Below are positions 7,591-15,576 of a DNA stretch of 31,647 nucleotides, piece by piece. The stretch's first letter is position 1; each line of letters begins with the position of its first letter. This DNA is from Negativicutes bacterium. Lineage in GTDB: Bacteria > Bacillota_C > Negativicutes > Sporomusales_B > JARLHX01. The notes below the pieces were generated by a model. It saw nothing but the letters and a program-made list of their open reading frames with translations, was not told the origin of the DNA and searched no databases. The position numbers were made by a program, and so were the translations under genes. The stretch covers positions 1-31,647 of the forward strand of contig JARLHY010000164.1 of NCBI GenBank assembly GCA_031292015.1, written 5' to 3'.

Positions 7591-8871
7591 TCACTTATTG
7601 GCTGACGCTATTTTTTTGATCCTGTCGAAAGACCGGTCTACCTGCTCCTGAACCTTTTCGATTTCTTCTTCACAAAGGTGGGAAAACCGCTTCATACTCT
7701 GAATAAACTCTTGTATTGGCGCGGGATTCGGCACTTCATGGGTAATTTTGATGACCCCCTTTTCCGCTTCCCATAAGGGGAAATAGTTGGTCTCAACAGC
7801 CTTGCGCGTCACGTCCACGGCGTGCTCGGTCTTAAACTTCCAGCCGGTGGGGCATGGGGTCAGCACATGAATATAGGCCATTCCCTTTTTCACGGCCTCT
7901 TTGGCCTTGAGCAGTTTTTGCACAAAATCTTCCGGATAGGCGAGGGTGGCGGTGGCAGTATACTCGATGCCATGAAAAGCCATCAGCAGAGGAACATTTT
8001 TCGGTTCTCCCTGCCGGCCCCGTCCTTTGGCCCCTACCTGGGTCGTATTGGTCCAGCTCCCTAAAGGAGTCGTGCTGCTCCGTTGAATCCCGGTATTCAT
8101 GTAAGCTTCATTGTCATAGCAGATATAGAGTATTCTTTCGCCTCTTTCCGCTGCGGCGGAAAGTTGTCCGAACCCAAGGTCGGCGGTCGCCCCGTCGCCG
8201 ATGATGGCGACGCAGATCGTGTCTTTTTTGATGTGCCGGAAATACCGGGATACACCGGTGGCGCTGGAAGCCACCTGGGTCATCAGCGTTCCGTAATAAG
8301 GCGTCTTGACCTTGGAACTGAGGACATTGCAGCTTGGCGCACCGAACAGAACAATATCGTCGCCAAGGATCCGCAGGGCGTGCCTGTCCAAAAGTTCCAT
8401 AGCGCAGCCTGCGCAATAAGGCAAACCCGGTGACAACGGATCTTCTTTCAGCTGTTCGGCCATATAACTGGCTTTTTTATAATCCAAAATATTGTTCGGA
8501 CAGGCTTTGACGCATTCAGGACTGTCGCTGCAGTAGTCGCATTTCTGTGATTTATGCTCTTTTTGCTTCGGATTGATGCCGCCGTAAGGGCATACGAGGT
8601 TGCAGATACTGCAGCCCACGCAGAGTTTCTCATCCAATGCGACAGCCCCGGTCTCAGACCGTCTTATAGCTCCGGTGGGACAGACATCGAGACACTCCGC
8701 CTGACTGCACTGGTTGCAGGTCAGGACCGAATGAAAATTGACTTCCGGTAGATCGACTTTTTCCATCACCGGCTCCAGCCCGGCTGCCGCTCTTTTACCG
8801 CATGCGTCGACACACAGCCGGCATGACGGAGGGCAATTGGTATCACGAACCACGAGGGTATTGTTCAACAT
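7591..8871 (-). CDS. 2-oxoacid oxidoreductase beta subunit (TPP-binding) with N-terminal polyferredoxin, PadI-like
   Basis: The 426-residue protein fuses two parts. Residues about 10-130 hold four cysteine quartets for [4Fe-4S] clusters: 'CPPSCRLCVDAC', 'CNQCSQAECLDVCP', 'CVGCSICNLVCP' and 'CDYCSDSPECVKACP'. The rest is a pyruvate-synthase-like beta subunit with 'YCAGC', 'GAPSC', the thiamine diphosphate motif 'GDGATADLGFGQL', 'YDNEAYMNTG' and 'LTPCPTGW', which supply TPP binding and a further cluster. The N-terminal ferredoxin fusion and gene order fit the beta subunit of phenylglyoxylate:NAD+ oxidoreductase better than ordinary PorB. It should decarboxylate a 2-oxoacid and pass electrons along the clusters. 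It is the last gene of the central operon, 21 bp after the FAD subunit, with GGAGGAAA 6 bases upstream of the ATG. Confidence 0.88.
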   Translation of the reverse strand: MLNNTLVVRDTNCPPSCRLCVDACGKRAAAGLEPVMEKVDLPEVNFHSVLTCNQCSQAECLDVCPTGAIRRSETGAVALDEKLCVGCSICNLVCPYGGINPKQKEHKSQKCDYCSDSPECVKACPNNILDYKKASYMAEQLKEDPLSPGLPYCAGCAMELLDRHALRILGDDIVLFGAPSCNVLSSKVKTPYYGTLMTQVASSATGVSRYFRHIKKDTICVAIIGDGATADLGFGQLSAAAERGERILYICYDNEAYMNTGIQRSSTTPLGSWTNTTQVGAKGRGRQGEPKNVPLLMAFHGIEYTATATLAYPEDFVQKLLKAKEAVKKGMAYIHVLTPCPTGWKFKTEHAVDVTRKAVETNYFPLWEAEKGVIKITHEVPNPAPIQEFIQSMKRFSHLCEEEIEKVQEQVDRSFDRIKKIASANK

Positions 8872-8892
8872 TCGCCATTTCCTCCTTGACGG

Positions 8893-10149
8893 TTAGATTG
8901 CCTGGGACTTACGGTGCTCCAGCATTAACCAGCAGGCTGTCTCCCCCGGCTTGGACAGCAGAAGATCCCGGTATTTCTTCACAGAAACCCGTTCCCTGAT
9001 CAAATAAAGAAATACGCCGGGGTGAATCGATTTCATATTCAGGCCTTCCGCCCCCACCAGAACGTTGTCTTTCATGATAAGTTTAAGGCTGCTGCTGCCG
9101 TTATTTTTTTCCAGCATCACATAGCCTGCGGCGGACTCGGCTCCGGTGACGCCGATACTGAACAGGTTGTCATCAAAACAACGGAGATAGTTGCCTGAGA
9201 TCCAGCCTTTATACACTGCCGGTTCCCCCGCCATATTGGCCCCGGCGACCCGGCCCTGGAAAACGGCTTCAGGCAAAATCGGGCAGGGAGCGTTTTGGCT
9301 GTCAAAAAAGGAAGGTGCGGCCGCGACATCCCCGGCGGCATAAATATTGGGCACGTTTGTCTCCATATTCCGGCCGACCTTCAGTCCGCCGTCCACCACC
9401 GGTAGCAGGCCGCCTTCCAGTTTGTTGGCCGCGACGCCGGTGGCGACGATAAGCCGGTCAACCGTCAATTTTTCGCCGCTGCTCAGGAGAAGTTCAAGCC
9501 TGTTGTCTGTTTTTTGCACTGAGACAAGGCTGGTTTTCGTGAGGACTTTCCCGCCGTGTTCCCGGAAGGCCTGTTCGAGTACCGCGACATTGTGGGGGCT
9601 GAAGTACTTTCGCAGCAGCGTGCTTCTGGCGATAATGACCACCGTATGCCCGGCCAGGCAAAGTTTCTCCGCGGCCTCCACCGCCACCAGTCCTGCTCCG
9701 TAGATGGCGATGACCTGCTTTTGGTCAAGGGTTTTACTCAGGCGTTCGAAATCGCTGTAGGTTCTGAAGGTGTGAAAGTCGCCGGCCAGCAGGTTTTCCA
9801 CCGGCGGCACCTGCGGACTCGACCCGGTGGCGATCAGCAGCTTGTCATAAGGCTGGCGCTCGCCGCAGGTATACCTGACCTCATTGGTCGCAGGCAAAAT
9901 TTCGGCGACCTCTTTGCCGCGAACGAAGGTCACATTCATCTTGGCCAGAAACTCTCTGCCTTTGCCGAACAGATCCTCTTCCGCCAATTCGGCGCTGAGC
10001 ATGTACGGCAATACCGCCGGCGAATAGGGCAGGCTATTTTCCCTGGTGACAAGCGTAATATCCGCGTTTTTATCGGCGCTGCGGATCGCTTGGGCGGCAG
10101 CCAGAGCGGCAGGGCCTGCGCCAATAATCAGATGTTTACATTTATCCAT
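8893..10149 (-). CDS. FAD/NAD(P)-dependent oxidoreductase subunit of the 2-oxoacid dehydrogenase, PadH-like
   Basis: The 418-residue protein is a two-dinucleotide-fold flavoprotein: 'HLIIGAGPAALAAAQ' binds FAD near the N-terminus, 'VIAIYGAGLVAVEAAEKL' binds NAD(P) in the middle, and 'NIYAAGDVAAAP' closes the FAD site. There is no CxxxxC redox disulfide, so it belongs with NADH:rubredoxin/ferredoxin-type reductases. It sits between the alpha and beta subunits of the oxidoreductase, as padH does in padEFGHI. Its likely role is to take electrons from the ferredoxin clusters and reduce NAD+. The start at 10149 is set by AAGGAGG 5 bases upstream; the longer reading frame would run into the alpha-subunit gene. 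Confidence 0.85.
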   Translation of the reverse strand: MDKCKHLIIGAGPAALAAAQAIRSADKNADITLVTRENSLPYSPAVLPYMLSAELAEEDLFGKGREFLAKMNVTFVRGKEVAEILPATNEVRYTCGERQPYDKLLIATGSSPQVPPVENLLAGDFHTFRTYSDFERLSKTLDQKQVIAIYGAGLVAVEAAEKLCLAGHTVVIIARSTLLRKYFSPHNVAVLEQAFREHGGKVLTKTSLVSVQKTDNRLELLLSSGEKLTVDRLIVATGVAANKLEGGLLPVVDGGLKVGRNMETNVPNIYAAGDVAAAPSFFDSQNAPCPILPEAVFQGRVAGANMAGEPAVYKGWISGNYLRCFDDNLFSIGVTGAESAAGYVMLEKNNGSSSLKLIMKDNVLVGAEGLNMKSIHPGVFLYLIRERVSVKKYRDLLLSKPGETACWLMLEHRKSQAI

Positions 10150-10163
10150 AGCGTCCTCCTTGT

Positions 10164-11339
10164 TTAATCCCAGATCAGCCAATTGGTTTCCGCTGTTTCC
10201 TGTCCTTTAAGCGCAGCGACCGTGACCGCCAGGGCTTTTTCGATATGGTCGGATGTAATGTCCAAGTTGCACAGGCCGTCAATAAAATCGAACATCCGCG
10301 GCGGCTGGGGCATATCCGACAGGACCGCCTTGGCCTCCATGTATAAATGTCCGCAGTTCCAGCCCAGACATATGCTGCGATCAATCACCGCCACCGCTTT
10401 TTTCCCGCTCAGAATCTCACCGAGTTTTTCCCGCGGATACGGCCGGAACATCCTGATCCGGGCTAATCCGGCTTTTATACCCTTCTTCCGTGCTTCGTCG
10501 ATTACCACTCTCGCCGTTCCGGCGCAGCTGCCGGCGGTCATAATCAAAATTTCGGCGTCCTCGGCCCGGTAGGTGTCCACCATACCGCCGTATTGCCTGC
10601 CGAAAATAGCCTGAAATTCCTTTTCAACAGTGTCGATCTTCTCCTTGGTCCGTTCGAAAGCCTGAACGATTTTATAGCGATACTCGGCGAAGGCCTTCTC
10701 GACAATACTTGGACTGAAATGCAGGCTGTTTTTCGTCATCAGCGTCGTCCGCGGGCTGTTTTTGACCGGAGCGAGAAACTTGTCGACATCGGCTTGGTCC
10801 GGAATATCTACCCGCTCGGATAAATGCGACAGATAAAAACCGTCATAGGCAACCACCACCGGCAAAAGAACTTCCGGGTCCTCGGCCAGACGATAGGCCA
10901 TGATCACTGAATCCAGGATCTCCTGGCAGGTCTCGGGTTCGATCTGAATCCAGCCGCTGTCTCTTATGCTCATGATATCCTGCCGGCCGCCGCCTACGCC
11001 GCGCATGGACGGAGTTTCCCTGGTGACATCCACCATGACCGCCGGAATGCGCATGCCGGCGCAGTACATGAGCGCTTCATTCATATAGGCCAGGCCCCAG
11101 GAGGAGGTTGCGGTAAATACACGCCCCCCGGCCACACCGGCCCCGGTTATCACACTCATCGCCGTATGTTCGCCTTCGACTTCAACCATCTCGCAGTCCA
11201 GTTGACCCTCGGCGTAAAACCGGGCCAACTCTTCAGCCAGCGGCGTCTGGGGCGTTATCGGGTACATGGCGACAACATCCGGCCGTGACAGCAGAACGCC
11301 ATGAGCAGCAGCTTTGTTGCCGGTAAGCACTTTGATCAA
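10164..11339 (-). CDS. 2-oxoacid oxidoreductase alpha subunit (PorA/PadG-like)
   Basis: The 391-residue protein matches archaeal-type PorA: the pyrimidine-binding segment starts 'YPITPQTPLAEELARFYAEG', followed by 'VEGEHTAMSVITGAGVAGGRVFTATSSWGLA'. A C-terminal domain contains 'MTAGSCAGTARVVIDEAR' and 'FRPYPREKL'. With the beta subunit it forms the thiamine diphosphate site that decarboxylates a 2-oxoacid and makes an acyl-CoA. Translation appears to start at a TTG placed directly after the stop codon of the gamma-delta gene, with AGGAGG 8 bases upstream; no in-frame ATG nearby would keep the conserved N-terminus. Tight coupling to the preceding gene suggests balanced subunit synthesis. The sequence does not settle whether the substrate is pyruvate, an aryl or a branched 2-oxoacid. 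Confidence 0.9.
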   Translation of the reverse strand: MIKVLTGNKAAAHGVLLSRPDVVAMYPITPQTPLAEELARFYAEGQLDCEMVEVEGEHTAMSVITGAGVAGGRVFTATSSWGLAYMNEALMYCAGMRIPAVMVDVTRETPSMRGVGGGRQDIMSIRDSGWIQIEPETCQEILDSVIMAYRLAEDPEVLLPVVVAYDGFYLSHLSERVDIPDQADVDKFLAPVKNSPRTTLMTKNSLHFSPSIVEKAFAEYRYKIVQAFERTKEKIDTVEKEFQAIFGRQYGGMVDTYRAEDAEILIMTAGSCAGTARVVIDEARKKGIKAGLARIRMFRPYPREKLGEILSGKKAVAVIDRSICLGWNCGHLYMEAKAVLSDMPQPPRMFDFIDGLCNLDITSDHIEKALAVTVAALKGQETAETNWLIWD

Positions 11340-12230
11340 TTAAATAACCTCCTCTGCTCTCATTTTGATGGCCTGGGCCGGACATTCCTTGGCACACACG
11401 CCGCACCCCTTGCAATATTCAAGATCCGGGTGATAATAACCGTCTTCGCCAGGTTTCATACAGCCGGTAAAGCAATAAATGCTGCACCAGCCACAGAGCC
11501 TGCAGGACGCCTTATCCGTCTCCGGTCTTGTATATCGCCACTCGCCGGTCCGAACAGTCAGCATCTTTTTACTGACATCCGACCAGGCCGACTCGAAGGG
11601 GCTGGTGAGCTCAGGCGCTTTAATCGTGGGCGCAGCCTCCATGGTCGCATTTTCGACTGGCTCAGCTGCCGCAGACTCCGCAAAGCGGGTTATCTTAACC
11701 TCGGCAAAACCTCTTTCCAGACTCCTGAGGTTTCCGGCCAGCATATCCCCGGAAAAATACAGTCCCAGCGCCTTTTTGAGATCTTCCAGTTCTACAAGGC
11801 CGGTGGCCCGCGCGAACGCCCCCAGCATACAGGTGTTGGTAATGGCGGTGCCGGTCTCTTCCTGGGCTATGGAAACTCCGTCGACAGTTGCCAGTGTTCC
11901 CTGTTTCATCTTCAGATCGATAATGGTTTGTTCATGTTTTGTGTTGGCAATGATCAAACCTCCGCTTTTGAACCCGTCGTAACAAGTCAGGTTCTCTGTC
12001 AGCGATTGATCAAGCAGCAGCAACATGTCCGGCCGATATACGCGGGTCCGCTCCCGGATCGGCTCGTCGCCGAAACGGGCGAAGGCCATAACCGCCGAGC
12101 CCCGCCTTTCCACCCCGAACGAAGGGAAGACGGACGCGTATTTGCCGCCATACACAAAAGCATTGGCCAACATTTCTGCGGCGATTACCGTCCCTTGTCC
12201 GCCGCGTCCATGCAACCTTATTTCTCCCAT
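11340..12230 (-). CDS. 2-oxoacid oxidoreductase gamma-delta fusion subunit (PorG+PorD, PadE+PadF-like)
   Basis: The 296-residue protein joins two usual subunits. Residues 1-180 are the gamma domain, starting 'IRLHGRGGQGTVIAAEMLANA', which contributes to CoA binding. A linker rich in alanine, glutamate and proline (about 188-215) leads to a delta ferredoxin domain with 'CRLCGWCSIYC' and 'CKGCGVCAKECP', the ligands of two [4Fe-4S] clusters. In thermophilic archaea and in the Pad enzyme these are separate genes. The first cluster has 'CFTGC' rather than a C-P ending, which may change its properties. The gene is the first of the four-gene oxidoreductase set and is 30 bp after the acyl-CoA synthetase beta gene. 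GGAGG lies 9 bases upstream of the ATG. Confidence 0.92.
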   Translation of the reverse strand: MGEIRLHGRGGQGTVIAAEMLANAFVYGGKYASVFPSFGVERRGSAVMAFARFGDEPIRERTRVYRPDMLLLLDQSLTENLTCYDGFKSGGLIIANTKHEQTIIDLKMKQGTLATVDGVSIAQEETGTAITNTCMLGAFARATGLVELEDLKKALGLYFSGDMLAGNLRSLERGFAEVKITRFAESAAAEPVENATMEAAPTIKAPELTSPFESAWSDVSKKMLTVRTGEWRYTRPETDKASCRLCGWCSIYCFTGCMKPGEDGYYHPDLEYCKGCGVCAKECPAQAIKMRAEEVI

Positions 12231-12260
12231 ACTCCTAACCTCCCATTATAGCGAAATGAC

Positions 12261-12971
12261 TTACCGATTACCGGCTTCCTGCTCTAAAACCAGCCGGGCG
12301 TCCACAACTACGCATCCGTCCGTATAACAGAAAACCGGATTAAAATCCAGTTCCTTGATTTCCGCAAAGGAAGAAAGCAGCCGCCCCGTATTGACGATTA
12401 CCTCACACAAGGAGTCCAGATCGCAGGGCTTTTCCCCTCTTACTCCTTTTAGCAATTGATAGACCTTGGTTTCTTTTATCTGCCGCAGGGCCTCTTCTTT
12501 GTCCAGGGGAACCAGGCGAAAGGAAACATCCTTGAAAACTTCCACATAAACGCCGCCCAAGCCGAACATGATTACCGGGCCAAACTGGCTGTTTTTCAGG
12601 CCTCCCACCACGACCTCGACGCCCTTGGGCATCTGCTTCTGGACGATTACGCCGTTGATCACCGCTGCCGGGCAATTCACGGCAACATTGTTCATCAAGG
12701 TATCGTAGGCCCTGCTAAGTTGCTCGGCGCTCCCGATCCCGGTAATAACGCCGCCGACATCCGACTTGTGGGTAATTTGCCGGGAATCTATTTTCAGTAC
12801 GACCGGATAGCCCATACGTTGAGCGGCGTCGAGGCATTCTTTCCTGTCCGCCGCCAAAGCCGTGGCCGGACAGGCAAGGTCAAACGCTTTGCAGATCGCC
12901 TGGGCGCCGATTTCCGGGATGACAACATCCCGATTGGCAACACTCTTTTTGATAATATCCTGGCAGTCCAT
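12261..12971 (-). CDS. ADP-forming acyl-CoA synthetase, beta subunit (ATP-grasp)
   Basis: The 236-residue protein is the ATP-grasp type beta subunit of ADP-forming acetyl/acyl-CoA synthetase. It shows 'YPVVLKIDSRQITHKSDVGGV' with the HKSD signature, 'VIVQKQMPKGVEVVVGG', 'GPVIMFGLGGVYVEVFKDVSF' and the C-terminal 'EIKELDFNPV' that binds Mg-ATP. Its length is that of stand-alone beta subunits. Together with the alpha subunit encoded 34 bp upstream it converts acyl-CoA + ADP + phosphate to acid + ATP + CoA. In this operon it would harvest energy from the thioester made by the 2-oxoacid oxidoreductase. A clean AGGAGGGA ribosome site precedes the ATG. Confidence 0.93.
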   Translation of the reverse strand: MDCQDIIKKSVANRDVVIPEIGAQAICKAFDLACPATALAADRKECLDAAQRMGYPVVLKIDSRQITHKSDVGGVITGIGSAEQLSRAYDTLMNNVAVNCPAAVINGVIVQKQMPKGVEVVVGGLKNSQFGPVIMFGLGGVYVEVFKDVSFRLVPLDKEEALRQIKETKVYQLLKGVRGEKPCDLDSLCEVIVNTGRLLSSFAEIKELDFNPVFCYTDGCVVVDARLVLEQEAGNR

Positions 12972-13005
12972 TTCATCCCTCCTAGCACCGTTGGATTCAA
13001 AGGTA

Positions 13006-14439
13006 TCAGCTGTTTCTTTGCCGGTACATACTGTATCTCACCATGTTCACCATAACCTTGGCGGCGTCATCCGGATATTCGAAGGTTGGCAGACCTTCGC
13101 TCTCCAGAAGGACTCTGCATTTTGCCACCGCGTTGCCGGCCAGCATCACCGAAAGCAGCGGCTTCCGTTTCTCCGCCGGTACGGAGTAATAGCCCTCAAT
13201 CATCGCCGCCGCCAGTTCTTCATCCTTGATAAAGCCCGGCGGTGTGGTCATAAAAATAATCCCGTCGATCTCATCGTCTTCCATCAGCAGCTTCAGAACA
13301 TCGGCATGCATCTTGGGTGTGACCGAAGCCGTCATATCGATATAGCCGTCAGGGCTGCCGACATTGGCGCTGGCAGCCAGGTGCTTCGCCACCTCCTGCT
13401 TTAGCTCGTCCTTGAAGTGGGCCAGCGTTACCTCACCTGAGCCCACAAGCTCATCGACACAAATCGTGCTCGGCCCGCCGACGACGGTGAGAATGCAAAT
13501 CCGGTTCCCTTTAGGCAGCGGCATCTTGTCAAACACTCTGGATGTATGATAAAACTCGGCCACGCTCTGCGCCCTGATGATACCGGCCTGGCGAAAAGCG
13601 CCTTCGTAAATATCGTTGTTGCCGGCGATCGAGGCGGTATGGCTTTGGGCCACGTTGGTGCCCATAGCCGTTCTGCCGGCCTTTATCGCCACAATCGGCT
13701 TTTTCTTCGTAACCTTCGCCGCCGCCTCGAACATGGCCCGCGCGTCGCTAGTACCTTCCAGATACATCGATATGACCTTGGTGTTGTCATCGTCCTCCAT
13801 ATAGGACAGCAGTTCGGTAAAATCGACATCAGCCATATTGCCCAGCGACACGAATTTGTTCACTCCCACCAGCTTCAGGTCCTTGGCCCACCGCAAAAAG
13901 GAAGTGGCGAAAGCCCCGCTCTGGCTGAGGATGGTGACGCCGCCCCGGGCCGTGCCGGGCGGAACACTGAACGTGGTGTTGACGCCATGGAACGTATCGA
14001 CAATCCCCTGGCAATTCGGACCGATCACCCGCGCCCCGCTGGCCTTGATTGTTGAAATCAGCTCATTTTGGAGCTGTTCGCCCTCCCGGGTTCCCATTTC
14101 TTTAAACCCGGCAGTGACCACGGCAACGGCGCCGGCATCGCCCCGTTCCTCGCGCCGCTTTCTGATTTCCCTGGCGACAGCCAGACTGTTCTGCGGCCCG
14201 ACGGCCAGCACGATCAAGTCCACCGGCTCAGGGATAGCCATCAGGCCCGGATAACACTTCAAGCCGGCTATTTCGTCCATTTTCGGATTGACCGGATAGA
14301 CCCTGCCGTATATGCTCATCTGCTTGGCAAAGTGGATAATCTGATTGTTCGGACTGCCTGCTGTGGCTGATGCTCCAACCACGGCAATGCCCCTGGGTTT
14401 AAAGAAATCGTCGATGTTAGCTGCAACCGGTTGTTGCAT
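13006..14439 (-). CDS. ADP-forming acyl-CoA synthetase, alpha subunit
   Basis: The 477-residue protein has an N-terminal CoA-binding domain ('FFKPRGIAVVGASATAGSPN'), 'VIGPNCQGIVDTFHGVN' and a ligase domain with H267 in 'AQSHTASIAG', the residue phosphorylated during catalysis in this family. Length matches separate alpha subunits. It binds CoA and forms the acyl-phosphate and phosphohistidine intermediates, with the ATP-grasp beta subunit completing phosphate transfer to ADP. ATG at 14439 is chosen because AAGGGGG lies about 8 bases upstream; a GTG 7 codons earlier is possible. The substrate range is unknown, since this family includes acetyl-, branched- and aryl-acyl-CoA enzymes. Neighbours argue for the product of the 2-oxoacid oxidoreductase. 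Confidence 0.93.
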   Translation of the reverse strand: MQQPVAANIDDFFKPRGIAVVGASATAGSPNNQIIHFAKQMSIYGRVYPVNPKMDEIAGLKCYPGLMAIPEPVDLIVLAVGPQNSLAVAREIRKRREERGDAGAVAVVTAGFKEMGTREGEQLQNELISTIKASGARVIGPNCQGIVDTFHGVNTTFSVPPGTARGGVTILSQSGAFATSFLRWAKDLKLVGVNKFVSLGNMADVDFTELLSYMEDDDNTKVISMYLEGTSDARAMFEAAAKVTKKKPIVAIKAGRTAMGTNVAQSHTASIAGNNDIYEGAFRQAGIIRAQSVAEFYHTSRVFDKMPLPKGNRICILTVVGGPSTICVDELVGSGEVTLAHFKDELKQEVAKHLAASANVGSPDGYIDMTASVTPKMHADVLKLLMEDDEIDGIIFMTTPPGFIKDEELAAAMIEGYYSVPAEKRKPLLSVMLAGNAVAKCRVLLESEGLPTFEYPDDAAKVMVNMVRYSMYRQRNS

Positions 14440-14502
14440 TCCTAGCGCCCCCTTCTTCACATCCTGCCGCTATTGGCTGGCAGGAATATCTCGGTGCCGG
14501 TC

Positions 14503-15558
14503 TTATTGAATATTGAGTTTTGCGGCCCATTCCTGCAGCGTATTCCAGGTGGCGAACGGGATGACAACACCCTGCTCTTTCCGCTGCTTCGCCAGGTTGG
14601 CCTCAATCTCGCCCGGCAAAAAGATCCGGCTAAAGCCTTTGGCCAGCTTCGAGCCGGTCAGCTCGTCCCTGCTGCGCTGCATCTTCGCCAGATAGTCGTC
14701 CAGCGGCAGGAAATCATCAATATTGATGATCAGGGCGAAATGGCCGATATCCTGGGTATGTTCCAGATCGCCGTACAGGGAGGTGATGTTCTGGCCGAAA
14801 TTGGATCCGGTCATGATGCCGGCCATGATGTCGATGACCAGCGACAACCCATACCCTTTGGGCCCGGCAGCCGGCAGCAGGATTCCTTCCAGCGCCTCCT
14901 TGGCGTCGGTGGTCGGCTCCCCGGCTTTATTAAGCGCAACACCGTCCGGCAGTTTGGTTCCCTTTTGGGCGGCGATGAAAACCTTGCCGCGGGCGCTGGC
15001 GCTGGTGGCCATATCTAAAATTACCGGCTCGCCCTTGGCAGGAAAACCGAACGAGATGGGATTGGTCCCGATGCTGGGGGTCACCCCGCCCCACGGGGCC
15101 ATAAGCGGCGTGCTGTTGGTCATCACCATCGCCGCCATATTGGCTTTTGTCGCCAGCTCCGTGTAGTAACCGGCGGCGCCGAAATGATTGGAGTTGCAAA
15201 CCGCAGCTACGCAGATCCCCGCGTTTTTCGCCTTGGCTATCCCCATCTGGATCGCCTTGCTCATGGCCACCTGGCCAAGTCCGCTTCCGGCGTCCAGCAG
15301 CAGGAAGCCTGCCTTTTCGCGGATGACTTTGCTATCGGTCACCGGCTTCACACAGCCGGCCATGATGCGCTTCAGATAGATGTCAAGCCAACGGACGCCA
15401 TGGGATTCCACGCCTTTAAGATCGGCGTTCACCATGACCTCGGCCACGGTGGCCGCGTCTTTTTCAGGCACTCCGACTTTGCCGAGCAGCCTGCAGACCA
15501 GTTCTTGCAAATCTTTGTGGGCGATGGTCACTGCTTCTTTTTCAATGGTTACTTTCAT
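14503..15558 (-). CDS. Ldh2-type malate/lactate/sulfolactate dehydrogenase family protein
   Basis: The 351-residue protein belongs to the Ldh2 family (malate, ureidoglycolate, (R)-sulfolactate ComC-type dehydrogenases). This family has its own fold and is unrelated to ordinary lactate dehydrogenases. Visible signatures are 'GVESHGVRW' with the catalytic histidine, 'AVCNSNHFGAAGYY', 'SIGTNPISFGFPA' and 'GPKGYGLSLVIDIMAGIM'. It would oxidise a 2-hydroxyacid to a 2-oxoacid with NAD(P)+. It lies 18 bp after a D-type 2-hydroxyacid dehydrogenase of a different fold, a pairing that could oxidise both enantiomers of one compound or racemise it through the oxoacid. The exact substrate cannot be read from the sequence. 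Confidence 0.9.
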   Translation of the reverse strand: MKVTIEKEAVTIAHKDLQELVCRLLGKVGVPEKDAATVAEVMVNADLKGVESHGVRWLDIYLKRIMAGCVKPVTDSKVIREKAGFLLLDAGSGLGQVAMSKAIQMGIAKAKNAGICVAAVCNSNHFGAAGYYTELATKANMAAMVMTNSTPLMAPWGGVTPSIGTNPISFGFPAKGEPVILDMATSASARGKVFIAAQKGTKLPDGVALNKAGEPTTDAKEALEGILLPAAGPKGYGLSLVIDIMAGIMTGSNFGQNITSLYGDLEHTQDIGHFALIINIDDFLPLDDYLAKMQRSRDELTGSKLAKGFSRIFLPGEIEANLAKQRKEQGVVIPFATWNTLQEWAAKLNIQ

Positions 15559-15576
15559 CTTCTTAACTCCCTTATC

